Origin: Bacteroidaceae bacterium
GTDB taxonomy: Bacteria; Bacteroidota; Bacteroidia; Bacteroidales; Bacteroidaceae
Assembly: GCA_017451645.1 (NCBI GenBank)
Contig: JAFTNZ010000026.1
Span: 1-54,475 of the forward strand
Direction: 5' to 3'
Length of the DNA: 54,475 nucleotides
Shown in pieces: positions 35,271 through 43,840 of the stretch. How positions within the stretch are numbered: the first letter of the stretch is position 1; each line of letters opens with the position of its first letter. The notes below the pieces were generated by a model, which was given only the letters and a program-made list of their open reading frames with translations, was not told the DNA's origin and searched no databases. Made by a program: the position numbers and the translations under genes.

Positions 35271-36626
35271 TTATTTTTGTTTTTTGAATATGTATTCTTC
35301 GATATTTCTCTTCAATGTGCTGATGCGGTTGATGGTGGCTGATGAGGCCATCTGGTATCTGAGTTCACGCATGATGCTTTTTCCCCATGCAATGTATTTC
35401 CATGCAAAGAGTATCAGGACAGGGAAGAGGGCGATGTATATCAATCCCGACCACCAATTGACGTTGATCCACATGACTATGAATGTGATGAGGGCACAGA
35501 GGGGCAGGATGAACAATGCGTTGAAAGCGTAGAGGATAGTGCCTTCGAACATCGGGTCGGTGAACTTTTTGCGGAAGAAAGCCATTGGGATTGCGTAAGC
35601 CGGGAGGGACGGCCAAAGCGAGATGAGCCACAAAGGTAGCAACGCCAACATCCCCATCAACTTCAGTGAGCAGGCAAAAGGAGTGGTTGTCTGTCCGAGG
35701 TTATCCAGTCGGAATCCTGCTTCATACAGCCGGTGCTTCAGCTCACGTGCATCGGCAAAGAGTTTGTCTGTTGCGGCAGGAGATTCCTTGATTCCCTCGT
35801 CAATGGTAGCCACAATAGCCTTTTCTGCCACCAGGCGGTCGGGCAGACTTTTGGGGTTGAGCCCCATTCGGGCAGCTGCATCGCCCCCCCACATCAGACG
35901 GATAAAGTCGATGGCATCATAGTTCTCCAAGTCGCGGATGTCAAGCATCAGTTCCTCAATCTGCTTTCTTACCAATGCATTCACTTCGCGTTGGGCAGTG
36001 CGTGGCTTCGTCTTGTAGAGTTCGTAGTAAGGCTTCAATGAAATCTTTGTGCCGAATTTCACCATGAACTCATTCTGTATGCCGAAATAATCGGAGTAGT
36101 GGTTGCATGCGGGGAGGATAAAGATTTCCGTTTCGAAACCTCCCGCCTTGGCGGCTTCGAAGGCCATCTTTGTGTATCCGTAGGAGAAGGTGCCCAGCCA
36201 ATGTTTGTCCTGATGCCCGGCTTCGGGAAACATCATGATGGTGGTTCCTTCCAATAGGGCTTTTTCCGTTATCTTGAAAGTATCCTGATTCTTTCCCAGA
36301 TTTTCCTCACCATCGTAAGCGATGCGGAAAGCTGGCAACAGGCCAATGGAGCGGAGGAACTTGTTTGCTAATGGTGAGAGGGCAAACACATCAGCGCGGG
36401 TAATGAAGTTGGGCTTCCGGTCGCGGAAAGTGAAGAGTATTCCCAATGGGTCGTTCAGACAGTTCTGATGGTTGCTTACGATGAGCAACGATGTTCCATC
36501 TGCAGGGATGGCCTCGCTGTTTATGCTGTAGGTTTTCTTATAATATACTTTATCGTGTATGAAGCGCAGGTACGTTTTGAACAGTCGGTAAACGATGCCT
36601 GGCTTTTTCACCTTGTTTTCCTCCAT
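35271..36626 (-). CDS. PlsC/LPLAT-type acyltransferase fused to a C-terminal membrane domain
   Basis: This 451-aa protein has an N-terminal acyltransferase with the motif SNHQNCLNDPLGIL, an HX5D-type variant of the NHX4D box. MMFPEAGHQDKHW follows as the second motif. The C-terminal third has three or four hydrophobic segments (MGMLALLPLWLISLWPSL; ALFILPLCALITFIVMW; GLIYIALFPVLILFAW). It may transfer the polyene or fatty chain onto a lipid or sugar-lipid at the membrane. It is the first gene of the operon and starts 5 bp before the ketosynthase. The promoter box TACCTTTG is at 36677-36684. Confidence 0.85.
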   Translation of the reverse strand: MEENKVKKPGIVYRLFKTYLRFIHDKVYYKKTYSINSEAIPADGTSLLIVSNHQNCLNDPLGILFTFRDRKPNFITRADVFALSPLANKFLRSIGLLPAFRIAYDGEENLGKNQDTFKITEKALLEGTTIMMFPEAGHQDKHWLGTFSYGYTKMAFEAAKAGGFETEIFILPACNHYSDYFGIQNEFMVKFGTKISLKPYYELYKTKPRTAQREVNALVRKQIEELMLDIRDLENYDAIDFIRLMWGGDAAARMGLNPKSLPDRLVAEKAIVATIDEGIKESPAATDKLFADARELKHRLYEAGFRLDNLGQTTTPFACSLKLMGMLALLPLWLISLWPSLPAYAIPMAFFRKKFTDPMFEGTILYAFNALFILPLCALITFIVMWINVNWWSGLIYIALFPVLILFAWKYIAWGKSIMRELRYQMASSATINRISTLKRNIEEYIFKKQK

Positions 36627-36961
36627 GCTGATGCTGTGCGTGGTTAGTCAATCGTATGTTTTTTGCAAATCAGGTGCAAAGGTACAAAAAAAGGTCGTAA
36701 AAAACTGTCGGCTTCCTGATTTTTCCTGTTTATGGGTAAAAATGAATAGTAAAATCGACTTATCGGACAGTCGCTTTTTTGTTTTTCATCTGCCCCTTTA
36801 CCACGACATTTTTTTTTGCGTACAGGGGAAAACTTTTTTTCAGGTAGGGGATGAAAAAAAAGTGTAGGGAAAATTTCATAGCCTGAGAAAATAGTCGTAA
36901 TTTCGCGGCAGAATAGTGACTGCAGAAAACTTTATTGAAAACAGATAAAACCTGACGAATT
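36627..36961. promoter_or_regulatory. 335-bp divergent intergenic region between polyene-type operon and nadC
   Basis: On the minus strand TACCTTTG (36684-36677) is a consensus -7 box about 50 bp upstream of the acyltransferase start. On the plus strand a weak TAATTTCG at about 36897-36904 may serve nadC. No gene was seen; the middle is A/T-rich. Confidence 0.5.
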
Positions 36962-37810
36962 ATGAAATCAGTAGATGAATTGATTGACAGCTTGATTGAT
37001 TTGGCCTTTGCCGAAGACATCGGTGATGGAGACCATACAACGCTTTCGTGTATTCCGGCAGATGCCATGGGCAAGTCGCGCCTGCTTATCAAGGAGGCCG
37101 GTGTGCTGGCCGGTGTGGAAGTGGCCAAAGAGATATTTCACCGCTTCGACCCTGCCATGAAGGTGGAGGTGCTGATAGAGGATGGTGCGGAAGTGATGCC
37201 CGGTGATGTGGCTATGGTTGTGGAGGGTAAGGTGCAGTCTCTGTTGCAGACAGAGCGGCTGATGCTCAATGTCATGCAGCGTATGAGTGGCATTGCCACC
37301 ACCACCCGGAAGTATGTCAAGCAATTGGAAGGCACCCGCACCCGTGTGCTCGACACCCGCAAAACTACCCCCGGATTGCGTATGCTGGAGAAAGCTGCCG
37401 TAAAGATAGGCGGTGGAGTGAACCATCGCATCGGCCTCTTCGACATGATTCTCCTGAAGGACAACCATGTGGATTTTGCCGGAGGTATCGACAAGGCCAT
37501 CTTGCGTGCACAGGAGTATTGCAAGGCCAAAGGCAAAGACTTGAAGATAGAGATTGAAGTGCGTAATTTCGAAGAACTGAATCAGGTGTTGGCCATCGGA
37601 GGAGTTGACCGCATCATGCTCGACAATTTCACACCGGCAGATACCCGCAGGGCGGTAGAACTGATAGGCGGACGCTACGAGACAGAGTCATCAGGCGGCA
37701 TCACCTTCGACACACTGCGCGATTATGCCGAATGTGGTGTGGACTTCATCTCTGTAGGTGCACTGACTCATTCAGTGAAGGGGCTTGACATGAGCTTCAA
37801 GGCTTGCTGA
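36962..37810 (+). CDS. nadC: nicotinate-nucleotide pyrophosphorylase (carboxylating)
   Basis: This 282-aa enzyme has the family start with EDIGDGDHTT. Later come MQRMSGIATTTRKYV, the quinolinate-binding DTRKTTPGLRMLEKAAVKIGGGVNHR and MILLKDNHV, and the C-terminal SSGGI and ISVGALTHS motifs. It converts quinolinate plus PRPP to nicotinate mononucleotide in NAD synthesis. nadA and nadB are not in the window. The downstream peptidase gene overlaps or abuts it. Confidence 0.95.
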   Translation: MKSVDELIDSLIDLAFAEDIGDGDHTTLSCIPADAMGKSRLLIKEAGVLAGVEVAKEIFHRFDPAMKVEVLIEDGAEVMPGDVAMVVEGKVQSLLQTERLMLNVMQRMSGIATTTRKYVKQLEGTRTRVLDTRKTTPGLRMLEKAAVKIGGGVNHRIGLFDMILLKDNHVDFAGGIDKAILRAQEYCKAKGKDLKIEIEVRNFEELNQVLAIGGVDRIMLDNFTPADTRRAVELIGGRYETESSGGITFDTLRDYAECGVDFISVGALTHSVKGLDMSFKAC

Positions 37811-37830
37811 TAAGAGGGGGGCTGAGGTGT

Positions 37831-39540
37831 ATGTGGAAACCACTCTTATACCTTTTTATTATAGCATCAGTTCCCCTGATGGTGAAGGCTCAGGATGGTG
37901 AAAGACCCGCTCTCTTCCGTCCACCGTTTGATTTTCCTCTCTATTTGAGTGGGAATTTCGGAGAGTTGCGCTCCAATCATTTCCATGGAGGCATCGATTT
38001 CAAAACACAGGGAGTAGAGGGGAAAGCCATCCATTGCATTGCCGATGGCTATATCTCGCGTGTCAGTGTCTCTGCTGGGGGATATGGCAATGCCATCTAC
38101 ATCACTCACGACAATGGTTATACCTCCGTGCATGGACATCTGAAGGCTTTCTCTCCAGAGGTGGCCGAAGTTGTCCGGGCGCACCAGTATGCCAATGAAA
38201 CCTTCGTGGTAGATACCATTTTCCCAGCCGGACGTTTCCCTGTCCGTCGGGGAGAGGTGGTGGCATTGGCCGGGAATACAGGCTATTCCTTCGGACCTCA
38301 CCTTCATATGGAAATCCGGGAGACAGCCACGAATGAGCCGATAGATCCTCTCCCCTTCTACATGGACAAAATCAGAGACACCACACCGCCAAGGGCAAGA
38401 GCTGTCATGCTCTATCCGCAAGTCGGCAAGGGTGTGGTGGAAGGGAAGAGCATCAAGCGTCCGTTCGCTTTTGGGAAAAATCGGAAAATAGAACAATCTA
38501 TCAGTGCTTGGGGACGCATTGGGGTAGGTGTTTCGGCCAATGACTATATGGATGGCACAACGAACAACTATGGTGTGCACACCGTCATCCTTCTGGTCGA
38601 TGGCACGGAGGTATTCCGTTCGGTGGTTGACCGTTTTTCCTTCGAAGAAAACCGTATGATTAATTCGTGGACAGATTATCCTGAATATACCCGCGAAGGC
38701 AAATGGTATATGAAGTCTTTTATTGCACCCGGCAACCCGTTGCGTATGTTGCATACACCTGCCGCAGACAAGGGGATTGTCACCATCGACGAAGAGCGCA
38801 TCTATCATTTTACCTATCGGTTGGCCGACCTCTATGGAAACACTGCCGACTATCACTTCACAGTGCAGGGAGTACCTCAGGAGATACCTGTGGCCGAAGC
38901 TGATGGAGATATCTGTCTCCGATGGGATGAAGACAATTTCATTTACGAAGAGGGTGTCCGGCTTGTTGTGCCTCGTCAAAGGCTTTACGAAGACATTCGC
39001 ATGGATATCCGGGTGTCTGCTCCTGCCGATTCATCAGCGCCTTCCTATATATATCAGTTAGGCGAGGAAGTGGTGCCTTTACACGATTATTGTTCCCTTT
39101 CCATTCCTTTCCGTCATTGGCCGTCCATCAATCCCTCGAAATACTATGTGGCAGCACAGCGTGGAAAATGGACAGGTTCGCTGGGTGGTACATACGAGCG
39201 GGGTATGATGACTGCGCAGATACGCGATTTCGGAGGTTCTTACTGGATAGCTGTAGATACTGTTGCACCACGGGTGAAGTCCATTACTTCTCCTGATGAG
39301 TGGGCACGTACAGAAGTCATCACACTGACGATGACCGATGCAGAGACGGGAATAGCCTCATACAAAGGGTATGTTGATGGAGCCTTTGTCCTCTTTGCCT
39401 ACAGTTCGAAGACACGCAGGCTTACCTGCCATTTGGCAGAAACCCCCATCGAACCTACCGGAGGCTTCCACATGTTGGAACTCATTGTGGAAGACCATTG
39501 TGGAAATGTCACCCGTTATACGCAGGCTTTCCGATTTTGA
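37831..39540 (+). CDS. M23-family (LytM-like) peptidoglycan endopeptidase, secreted
   Basis: From ATG 37831 the protein has 569 aa, with a signal peptide (MWKPLLYLFIIASVPLMVKAQ). The frame is open from 37804, overlapping nadC, but that extension would bury the signal peptide. The M23 domain is near the N-terminus: H52-x3-D56 in HFHGGIDF, H101-x-H103 in SVHGHL, and H157-x-H159 in GPHLHMEI, a complete zinc site. About 370 further residues are beta-rich and of unknown fold. It probably trims peptidoglycan cross-links in the periplasm. It is followed by a glucosaminidase-LysM gene, so the two form a cell-wall remodelling pair. Confidence 0.88.
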   Translation: MWKPLLYLFIIASVPLMVKAQDGERPALFRPPFDFPLYLSGNFGELRSNHFHGGIDFKTQGVEGKAIHCIADGYISRVSVSAGGYGNAIYITHDNGYTSVHGHLKAFSPEVAEVVRAHQYANETFVVDTIFPAGRFPVRRGEVVALAGNTGYSFGPHLHMEIRETATNEPIDPLPFYMDKIRDTTPPRARAVMLYPQVGKGVVEGKSIKRPFAFGKNRKIEQSISAWGRIGVGVSANDYMDGTTNNYGVHTVILLVDGTEVFRSVVDRFSFEENRMINSWTDYPEYTREGKWYMKSFIAPGNPLRMLHTPAADKGIVTIDEERIYHFTYRLADLYGNTADYHFTVQGVPQEIPVAEADGDICLRWDEDNFIYEEGVRLVVPRQRLYEDIRMDIRVSAPADSSAPSYIYQLGEEVVPLHDYCSLSIPFRHWPSINPSKYYVAAQRGKWTGSLGGTYERGMMTAQIRDFGGSYWIAVDTVAPRVKSITSPDEWARTEVITLTMTDAETGIASYKGYVDGAFVLFAYSSKTRRLTCHLAETPIEPTGGFHMLELIVEDHCGNVTRYTQAFRF

Positions 39541-39577
39541 AGTGACCAATATTATATATAATTAGGAGCAGATGAGT

Positions 39578-40465
39578 ATGAGAGAGAATGGACGGAGATT
39601 CTTATTGACGATGCTGATGGTGGGTGGTGTTGTAGGAGGAGTTTGGGGACAACACCGTAATCAGCAATACCTCGACTATATCGAAAAATATAAAGTAGAG
39701 GCCATCGAGCAGATGCAGCGTTATCACATCCCTGCCAGCATCACCTTGGCGCAAGGGTTGTTGGAGAGCAGTGCAGGGAGGAGTGTACTTACCCGCAAGT
39801 CGAACAATCACTTCGGCATCAAATGCGGAAGCGGATGGCATGGAAAACGTACATATCACGATGACGATGCCCGTGGAGAATGCTTCCGTGTCTATAAGAA
39901 TGCCAAGGAGTCGTATGAAGACCACTCACGTTTCTTGGCCACCAAACAGCGTTATGCCTCTCTCTTCAAACTCGACATCACTGATTACAAAGGGTGGGCG
40001 AGGGGACTTAAGAAGGCTGGCTATGCCACCAGTCCTACCTATGCCAATCAACTGATAAACCTGATAGAGCTTTACGGACTCAATCAATTTGACCGCTCCA
40101 AATTGAAGGGACAATGGATTACTCTTCCTCACGAGACATTTTTGGCCAACGAACTTCTCTATATTGTTGCCCGCACGGGTGATACATTTGATATGTTGGC
40201 GGATGAATTCGGCCTCTCTGCCCGTAAGTTGCGCAAGTATAACGACCTCTACAAAGGATACACTCTGCAAGAAGGCGATATTGTCTATTTGGAAAAGAAG
40301 CACCGACGTGCACGCAAACCTTACGTTATTCATCGCGTGCAACCGGGCGAATCGATGTACACCATAGCCCAACGGTATGGCATCCGTCTCGACCGTCTCT
40401 ATAAGATGAATGAAAAAAGCGCGGATTACACTCCTTCCGTCAATGATCTTTTACGACTGAGATAA
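39578..40465 (+). CDS. secreted glucosaminidase (GH73-like) with two LysM domains
   Basis: This 295-aa protein starts at ATG 39578, one of two near-identical starts. An N-terminal signal (RRFLLTMLMVGGVVGGVWGQ) is followed by a glucosaminidase domain. The catalytic Glu is in ITLAQGLLESSAGRS (Glu63), and SNNHFGIKC and YRVYKNAKESYEDH-type segments match the family. Two LysM repeats follow, around residues 180-225 and 245-295 (YIVARTGDTFDMLADEFGL; HRVQPGESMYTIAQRYGI). It should bind and cleave peptidoglycan glycan chains. An inverted repeat spans its stop codon. Confidence 0.9.
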   Translation: MRENGRRFLLTMLMVGGVVGGVWGQHRNQQYLDYIEKYKVEAIEQMQRYHIPASITLAQGLLESSAGRSVLTRKSNNHFGIKCGSGWHGKRTYHDDDARGECFRVYKNAKESYEDHSRFLATKQRYASLFKLDITDYKGWARGLKKAGYATSPTYANQLINLIELYGLNQFDRSKLKGQWITLPHETFLANELLYIVARTGDTFDMLADEFGLSARKLRKYNDLYKGYTLQEGDIVYLEKKHRRARKPYVIHRVQPGESMYTIAQRYGIRLDRLYKMNEKSADYTPSVNDLLRLR

Positions 40466-40473
40466 TCCGCGCT
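40418..40473. terminator. 11-bp inverted repeat spanning the LysM gene stop codon
   Basis: AGCGCGGATTA (40418-40428) pairs with TAATCCGCGCT (40463-40473) across 34 nt. It may terminate transcription for the two converging genes. The core GCGGATTA/TAATCCGC is shared with the repeat at 21239-21295. Confidence 0.5.
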
Positions 40474-40512
40474 TGAGCCTTTTAAGGTAGGCGACCTTTG
40501 CTGAATCCTCTT

Positions 40513-41805
40513 TTACTTTATTACTAAAGTGCCTCCCGAACGGTTGTCTTCTCCTTTGACCACCAGTCCTGTGGCATCGTTGCTGGTGACTGTAAGGGTG
40601 ATTTCGCCGCTTGTCTGTGTGAAGTTGCGGTCAGCTCTGATGCCCACACACTCTGTGCCGTCGGCAGTATAGGTGCTTCCTGCGATGTTCATGTTTACGT
40701 CAGTTCCTCCGAAGTAGAGATGACCTCCGTTCAGTACCGTGTCAGTGGTTTTGCTGCATCGTTTGGCTCGGATGCCCTTCGAACCGTTGGAGTTGACATC
40801 TACACTGATGGCTCCACCGTCGAAGTAAGCAGAATAGTTGGTCCGTATGCCTTCGCTGAGTGTCCCCGTAACCTTGATGTTGATATCACCACCACTCATT
40901 CGGATGATGCTGTCACATTTGAGTCCGGCTCCGTCAGTGGCCGACACATTCAGGTTCAGCACACCGCCTTCAATCATCATACATCCATAGTCGTCGGCAT
41001 CAATACAGTCACTTCCGGCATTGTTCACAGTGACGACACCACCTCGGATCTCGAAAAAGCAGTTGTCATCGTTCTGATTACCCTTTCCGCAATGGATACC
41101 GTCGCTCACTGCACTCAGGATATTGATGTATCCGGTTGATTTCTTTATCTGCAGATACTCCTTTGCACAGATGGCATGTTTGGTGTTGCCTGTGACATTG
41201 AGGGTTCCTTTCCCTTCGAATTCCGGATGCCCTTTGGTGTAGAAGGCTCCCTTGTGAGTACCGTTCTTGCCATCGGTCAAAGTGTTGGTCGTACCTTCCT
41301 TGAGGATGACTCCGATGCGCTTTCCGCATTCGATATCGATGGCCGGACCATTGGGATTGGTCAGAGTGAGTCCTGCCAATTCTACGGTAAGTTTGTATTC
41401 ACCATTGATGATGAGCGAACCGTTGGTGGAAGTGCCGGACACGGTGTAGAGGTATTCGTCAGTGGTGGTTGTGGACGTCAGTGTCACTACAGCCCCCTTG
41501 ATTGTGTAGGTCACTCCCTTGACACTCTTTCCTACATTGACCGTGGCCGAAGTTCCGTTATAGACGATGTCTATTCGTGGAAATTGCGGTTCGGCAAAAG
41601 TGATGGAGTCTATTTCGTCCAGTTCGTAAGTCTCGTAGTTGCCTATGCTGACCTCCTTGCCGTCTGTAGAAAAACGGATCTCGTCAGTTGGCTTCAGTTC
41701 ATGAACATCGTAGGTGAAACCCTCGCACACATAGATGGTCTGTTGTGCCCAACCTGTAGTGACAAGGGCAACAAACGATGCGATTGATAATAGGAATCTT
41801 TTCAT
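40513..41805 (-). CDS. secreted DUF4353-like carbohydrate-binding beta-helix protein
   Basis: This 430-aa protein has a signal peptide (MKRFLLSIASFVALVTTGWAQ). A short N-terminal segment (YELDEIDSITFAEP) resembles one in the next gene upstream. The DUF4353 core is a right-handed beta-helix made of short repeats, seen in KHAICAKEYLQIKK, SDGIHCGKGNQ, SDCIDADDYGC, DGAGLKCDSIIRMSGGDINI and SEGIRTNYSAYFDGG. The Cthe_2159 relative of this family binds polygalacturonate and cellulose. It ends ATGLVVKGEDNRSGGTLVIK and lacks a T9SS tail of the classical sort. It is the last gene of the VTC/DUF4956 operon. Confidence 0.85.
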   Translation of the reverse strand: MKRFLLSIASFVALVTTGWAQQTIYVCEGFTYDVHELKPTDEIRFSTDGKEVSIGNYETYELDEIDSITFAEPQFPRIDIVYNGTSATVNVGKSVKGVTYTIKGAVVTLTSTTTTDEYLYTVSGTSTNGSLIINGEYKLTVELAGLTLTNPNGPAIDIECGKRIGVILKEGTTNTLTDGKNGTHKGAFYTKGHPEFEGKGTLNVTGNTKHAICAKEYLQIKKSTGYINILSAVSDGIHCGKGNQNDDNCFFEIRGGVVTVNNAGSDCIDADDYGCMMIEGGVLNLNVSATDGAGLKCDSIIRMSGGDINIKVTGTLSEGIRTNYSAYFDGGAISVDVNSNGSKGIRAKRCSKTTDTVLNGGHLYFGGTDVNMNIAGSTYTADGTECVGIRADRNFTQTSGEITLTVTSNDATGLVVKGEDNRSGGTLVIK

Positions 41806-41813
41806 AGTGTGCC

Positions 41814-42275
41814 TTATTTTTTGATGATTCTGAATGCTTGTCCGTCTATTCTCACAATGTATATCCCTTTGCTGAGGTGGTGCAGATCAACGGAATTTCC
41901 TGCCAGGGGCTGCTTTACAACAATCGTACCGCTGATGTTGAACACTTCTACCAGTGTGCCGGGGTGTGCATCTGCTTGCAATACCTTTCCGTCCCACCGG
42001 TAGGTGAGTCCTCCTTTAGTGCACTCTTCTATCCTTTGGCTGGAAGGGGTGGCAATGTATATGCGGTCGATGGAGGAGATGGGGGTTGATGCCGAGGTGC
42101 CGGCTTTTGTAGTGAGCACCACATGCCCCCCATTGAAACTCATCTTTTGCAGGGAAGGGATACTCCAATTCGCAGTTTCGCCTGCATTCGGTTGTATGTA
42201 CAGGTAGTTATCCTCAGCTTGTACAGCGATGCTGACAAGGAGAGACACTGCCATAAAAAGTAATGGTCTTTTCAT
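41814..42275 (-). CDS. small secreted protein with T9SS-type C-terminal tail
   Basis: This is a 153-aa protein with a signal peptide (MKRPLLFMAVSLLVSIAVQAE). The middle (NWSIPSLQKMSFNGGHVVLTTKAG..PISSIDRIYIA) resembles the N-terminal part of the DUF4353 protein. The C-terminus TLVEVFNISGTIVVKQPLAGNSVDLHHLSKGIYIVRIDGQAFRIIKK is a type A T9SS-like sorting tail. It is probably exported by T9SS and held on the surface. No catalytic motif is visible. It lies 8 bp before the DUF4353 gene. Confidence 0.7.
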   Translation of the reverse strand: MKRPLLFMAVSLLVSIAVQAEDNYLYIQPNAGETANWSIPSLQKMSFNGGHVVLTTKAGTSASTPISSIDRIYIATPSSQRIEECTKGGLTYRWDGKVLQADAHPGTLVEVFNISGTIVVKQPLAGNSVDLHHLSKGIYIVRIDGQAFRIIKK

Positions 42276-42312
42276 AATCTCATAATCTTTGTAGTGTCCT
42301 CTTTTCTGTTCT

Positions 42313-43158
42313 TTAGAGCTTTATCTTGTATCCTATCCCCAGCATGTGTCCGTTTGGTTCATCGTTGTCATCTTCAGTCTGGAAGCGGTAGAACAGCGTG
42401 AACTTATGTTTCTTGCTGATGGTATAGTCGGCTCCTGCAGAGTATTTCCATTTATTGGCCGTGTAGTTGAGCCCGCATCCGTAGTCAATCGAGACGAATG
42501 GGTTGAGCGGCAGCCCTTTGATGTTGTATTCTACCGTCAGTTTCGAGCGGAGTACAAAGCGGTCCTTGGCATCCACTGCTTTTTGGTCTGACGAGGGCAT
42601 GAGGCGGTCTTCATCATCTCCTTTCCATCTCCATTCGGTCTGGTTGATGGAGTCCTCGTAACAATAGTGGTTGTATTGCACTGTCTCTTTCAGTTGGAAG
42701 GCCCATCGCTTTGTCGGCGAATATTCTGCCGTTACTCCCAACGAGGTCCTGTGCCGGTTTCTCCAATAGCGTTCGTTCACATTAAAGTCATATCGGGTGT
42801 AATCCGTCATCATATTCCCTTCTTCGTCAAACGTGTTGTAGTTATACCCCTTGAATTTGGTCTCTTCCAACTTCTGGTTCCACATATATTCGAAGCCTCC
42901 GCTCACTTTCATGTCAAACTTTTTTGTGTTCAAGAACTTGTACGACAAGTCGGCTCCAATTACGTAGCGTTCCACCCGTTTGGTTTCGTCTTGTGTGCGC
43001 AAGTTTCCCTCAACACTTAGTTCCAGGTCAGGCAGCAGTTTCTTTTCTGCCCCGATGGTGATGTCAATGCCGAAGTCGTCGTCTGTGTCGGTCATCTGTG
43101 CGCTCAGGTTGGCAGACACTGCCAACAGCAACAGAGGGGTCAGTCTCTTGAAGTCCAT
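42313..43158 (-). CDS. outer-membrane beta-barrel-like protein (DUF2490-like)
   Basis: This 281-aa protein has a signal peptide (MDFKRLTPLLLLAVSANLSAQ). About twelve amphipathic beta strands alternate through the rest, ending MLGIGYKIKL, typical of an outer-membrane barrel C-terminus. A DUF2490-like layout (RYVIGADLSYKF, RNRHRTSLGVTAEYSP, FVLRSKLTVEYNIK) is visible. It overlaps the DUF4956 gene by 19 bp and belongs to the same operon. A channel or anchoring role is inference. Confidence 0.7.
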   Translation of the reverse strand: MDFKRLTPLLLLAVSANLSAQMTDTDDDFGIDITIGAEKKLLPDLELSVEGNLRTQDETKRVERYVIGADLSYKFLNTKKFDMKVSGGFEYMWNQKLEETKFKGYNYNTFDEEGNMMTDYTRYDFNVNERYWRNRHRTSLGVTAEYSPTKRWAFQLKETVQYNHYCYEDSINQTEWRWKGDDEDRLMPSSDQKAVDAKDRFVLRSKLTVEYNIKGLPLNPFVSIDYGCGLNYTANKWKYSAGADYTISKKHKFTLFYRFQTEDDNDEPNGHMLGIGYKIKL

Positions 43159-43823
43159 TGTTCACGCGATATTTTTGTCATAGAATCGATGTTGTTTATC
43201 TCGTCGCTGTGCGGCTCGTAATAGACCCTCAGCATGGCCATGTCTTTCAGGAAGTCAATGGCGCCTATTTCCACCTTCTGTATCTCCAGTCCTGTCCGCT
43301 TCTGCAGGTCGGCTATCAGTTCCTCGTGTTTGTCGGGGGTAATCAAGTCAATGCGGTCGTATTGGATGAATTTGCAAGAGATATGCTTCAGGTAGCGGTT
43401 GCTTTCACACACCCAGATGCACACGGCAAAGAGCAGGTTAGTGACAAACAGTTCGCCATAGCTGATGGTCACTGCCAATGCATTGATTACCGACATGGCG
43501 ATGATGACAAACAGGTAGGTCATCTCGCGTACGGGCATGGACTCCGTCCGATAGCGTATGATACCGAAGATGGCAAACAGACCCAATGCAAAGCCCACCT
43601 TCAGCTTGACACTTCCCAGCAGGTATATCAAGAAGAAGATGCTGATGCTGATCATCAGGAAGGTAAAGTAGTAGTCGCGTCGCTTGCTCCGTGGATAATA
43701 CAGCAGGTGGATGATGGCCCATACCATAATCAGGTTGAAGCCGAATCGGAGCAGCAGTTGTGTAAAATTGAAGACATCCATCAGTGGTGTGTCCATCAAT
43801 TCAATTTCTTCTAAAAAATCCAT
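43140..43823 (-). CDS. DUF4956 membrane protein
   Basis: This 227-aa protein has three or four transmembrane helices in the first 130 residues (LLRFGFNLIMVWAIIHLLYY, FLMISISIFFLIYLLGSV, FALGLFAIFGIIRYRTES, YLFVIIAMSVINALAV). A cytoplasmic C-terminal part (DRIDLITPDKHEELIADLQKRTGLEIQKVEIGAIDF) follows. The FGIIRYRTESMPVREMTYLF segment is a family hallmark. DUF4956 proteins are repeatedly encoded beside VTC-domain proteins, as here. Function is unknown, but a membrane partner of the polymerase-like protein is the simplest idea. Confidence 0.85.
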   Translation of the reverse strand: MDFLEEIELMDTPLMDVFNFTQLLLRFGFNLIMVWAIIHLLYYPRSKRRDYYFTFLMISISIFFLIYLLGSVKLKVGFALGLFAIFGIIRYRTESMPVREMTYLFVIIAMSVINALAVTISYGELFVTNLLFAVCIWVCESNRYLKHISCKFIQYDRIDLITPDKHEELIADLQKRTGLEIQKVEIGAIDFLKDMAMLRVYYEPHSDEINNIDSMTKISREQWTSRD

Positions 43824-43840
43824 AGTTCGTGCGTTGTTTT

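Noticed and set aside
37867-38979. 370-codon open frame on the minus strand
   Set aside because: It lies antisense to the M23 peptidase gene, whose signal peptide and zinc motifs are clear. No family features were seen in the antisense frame.
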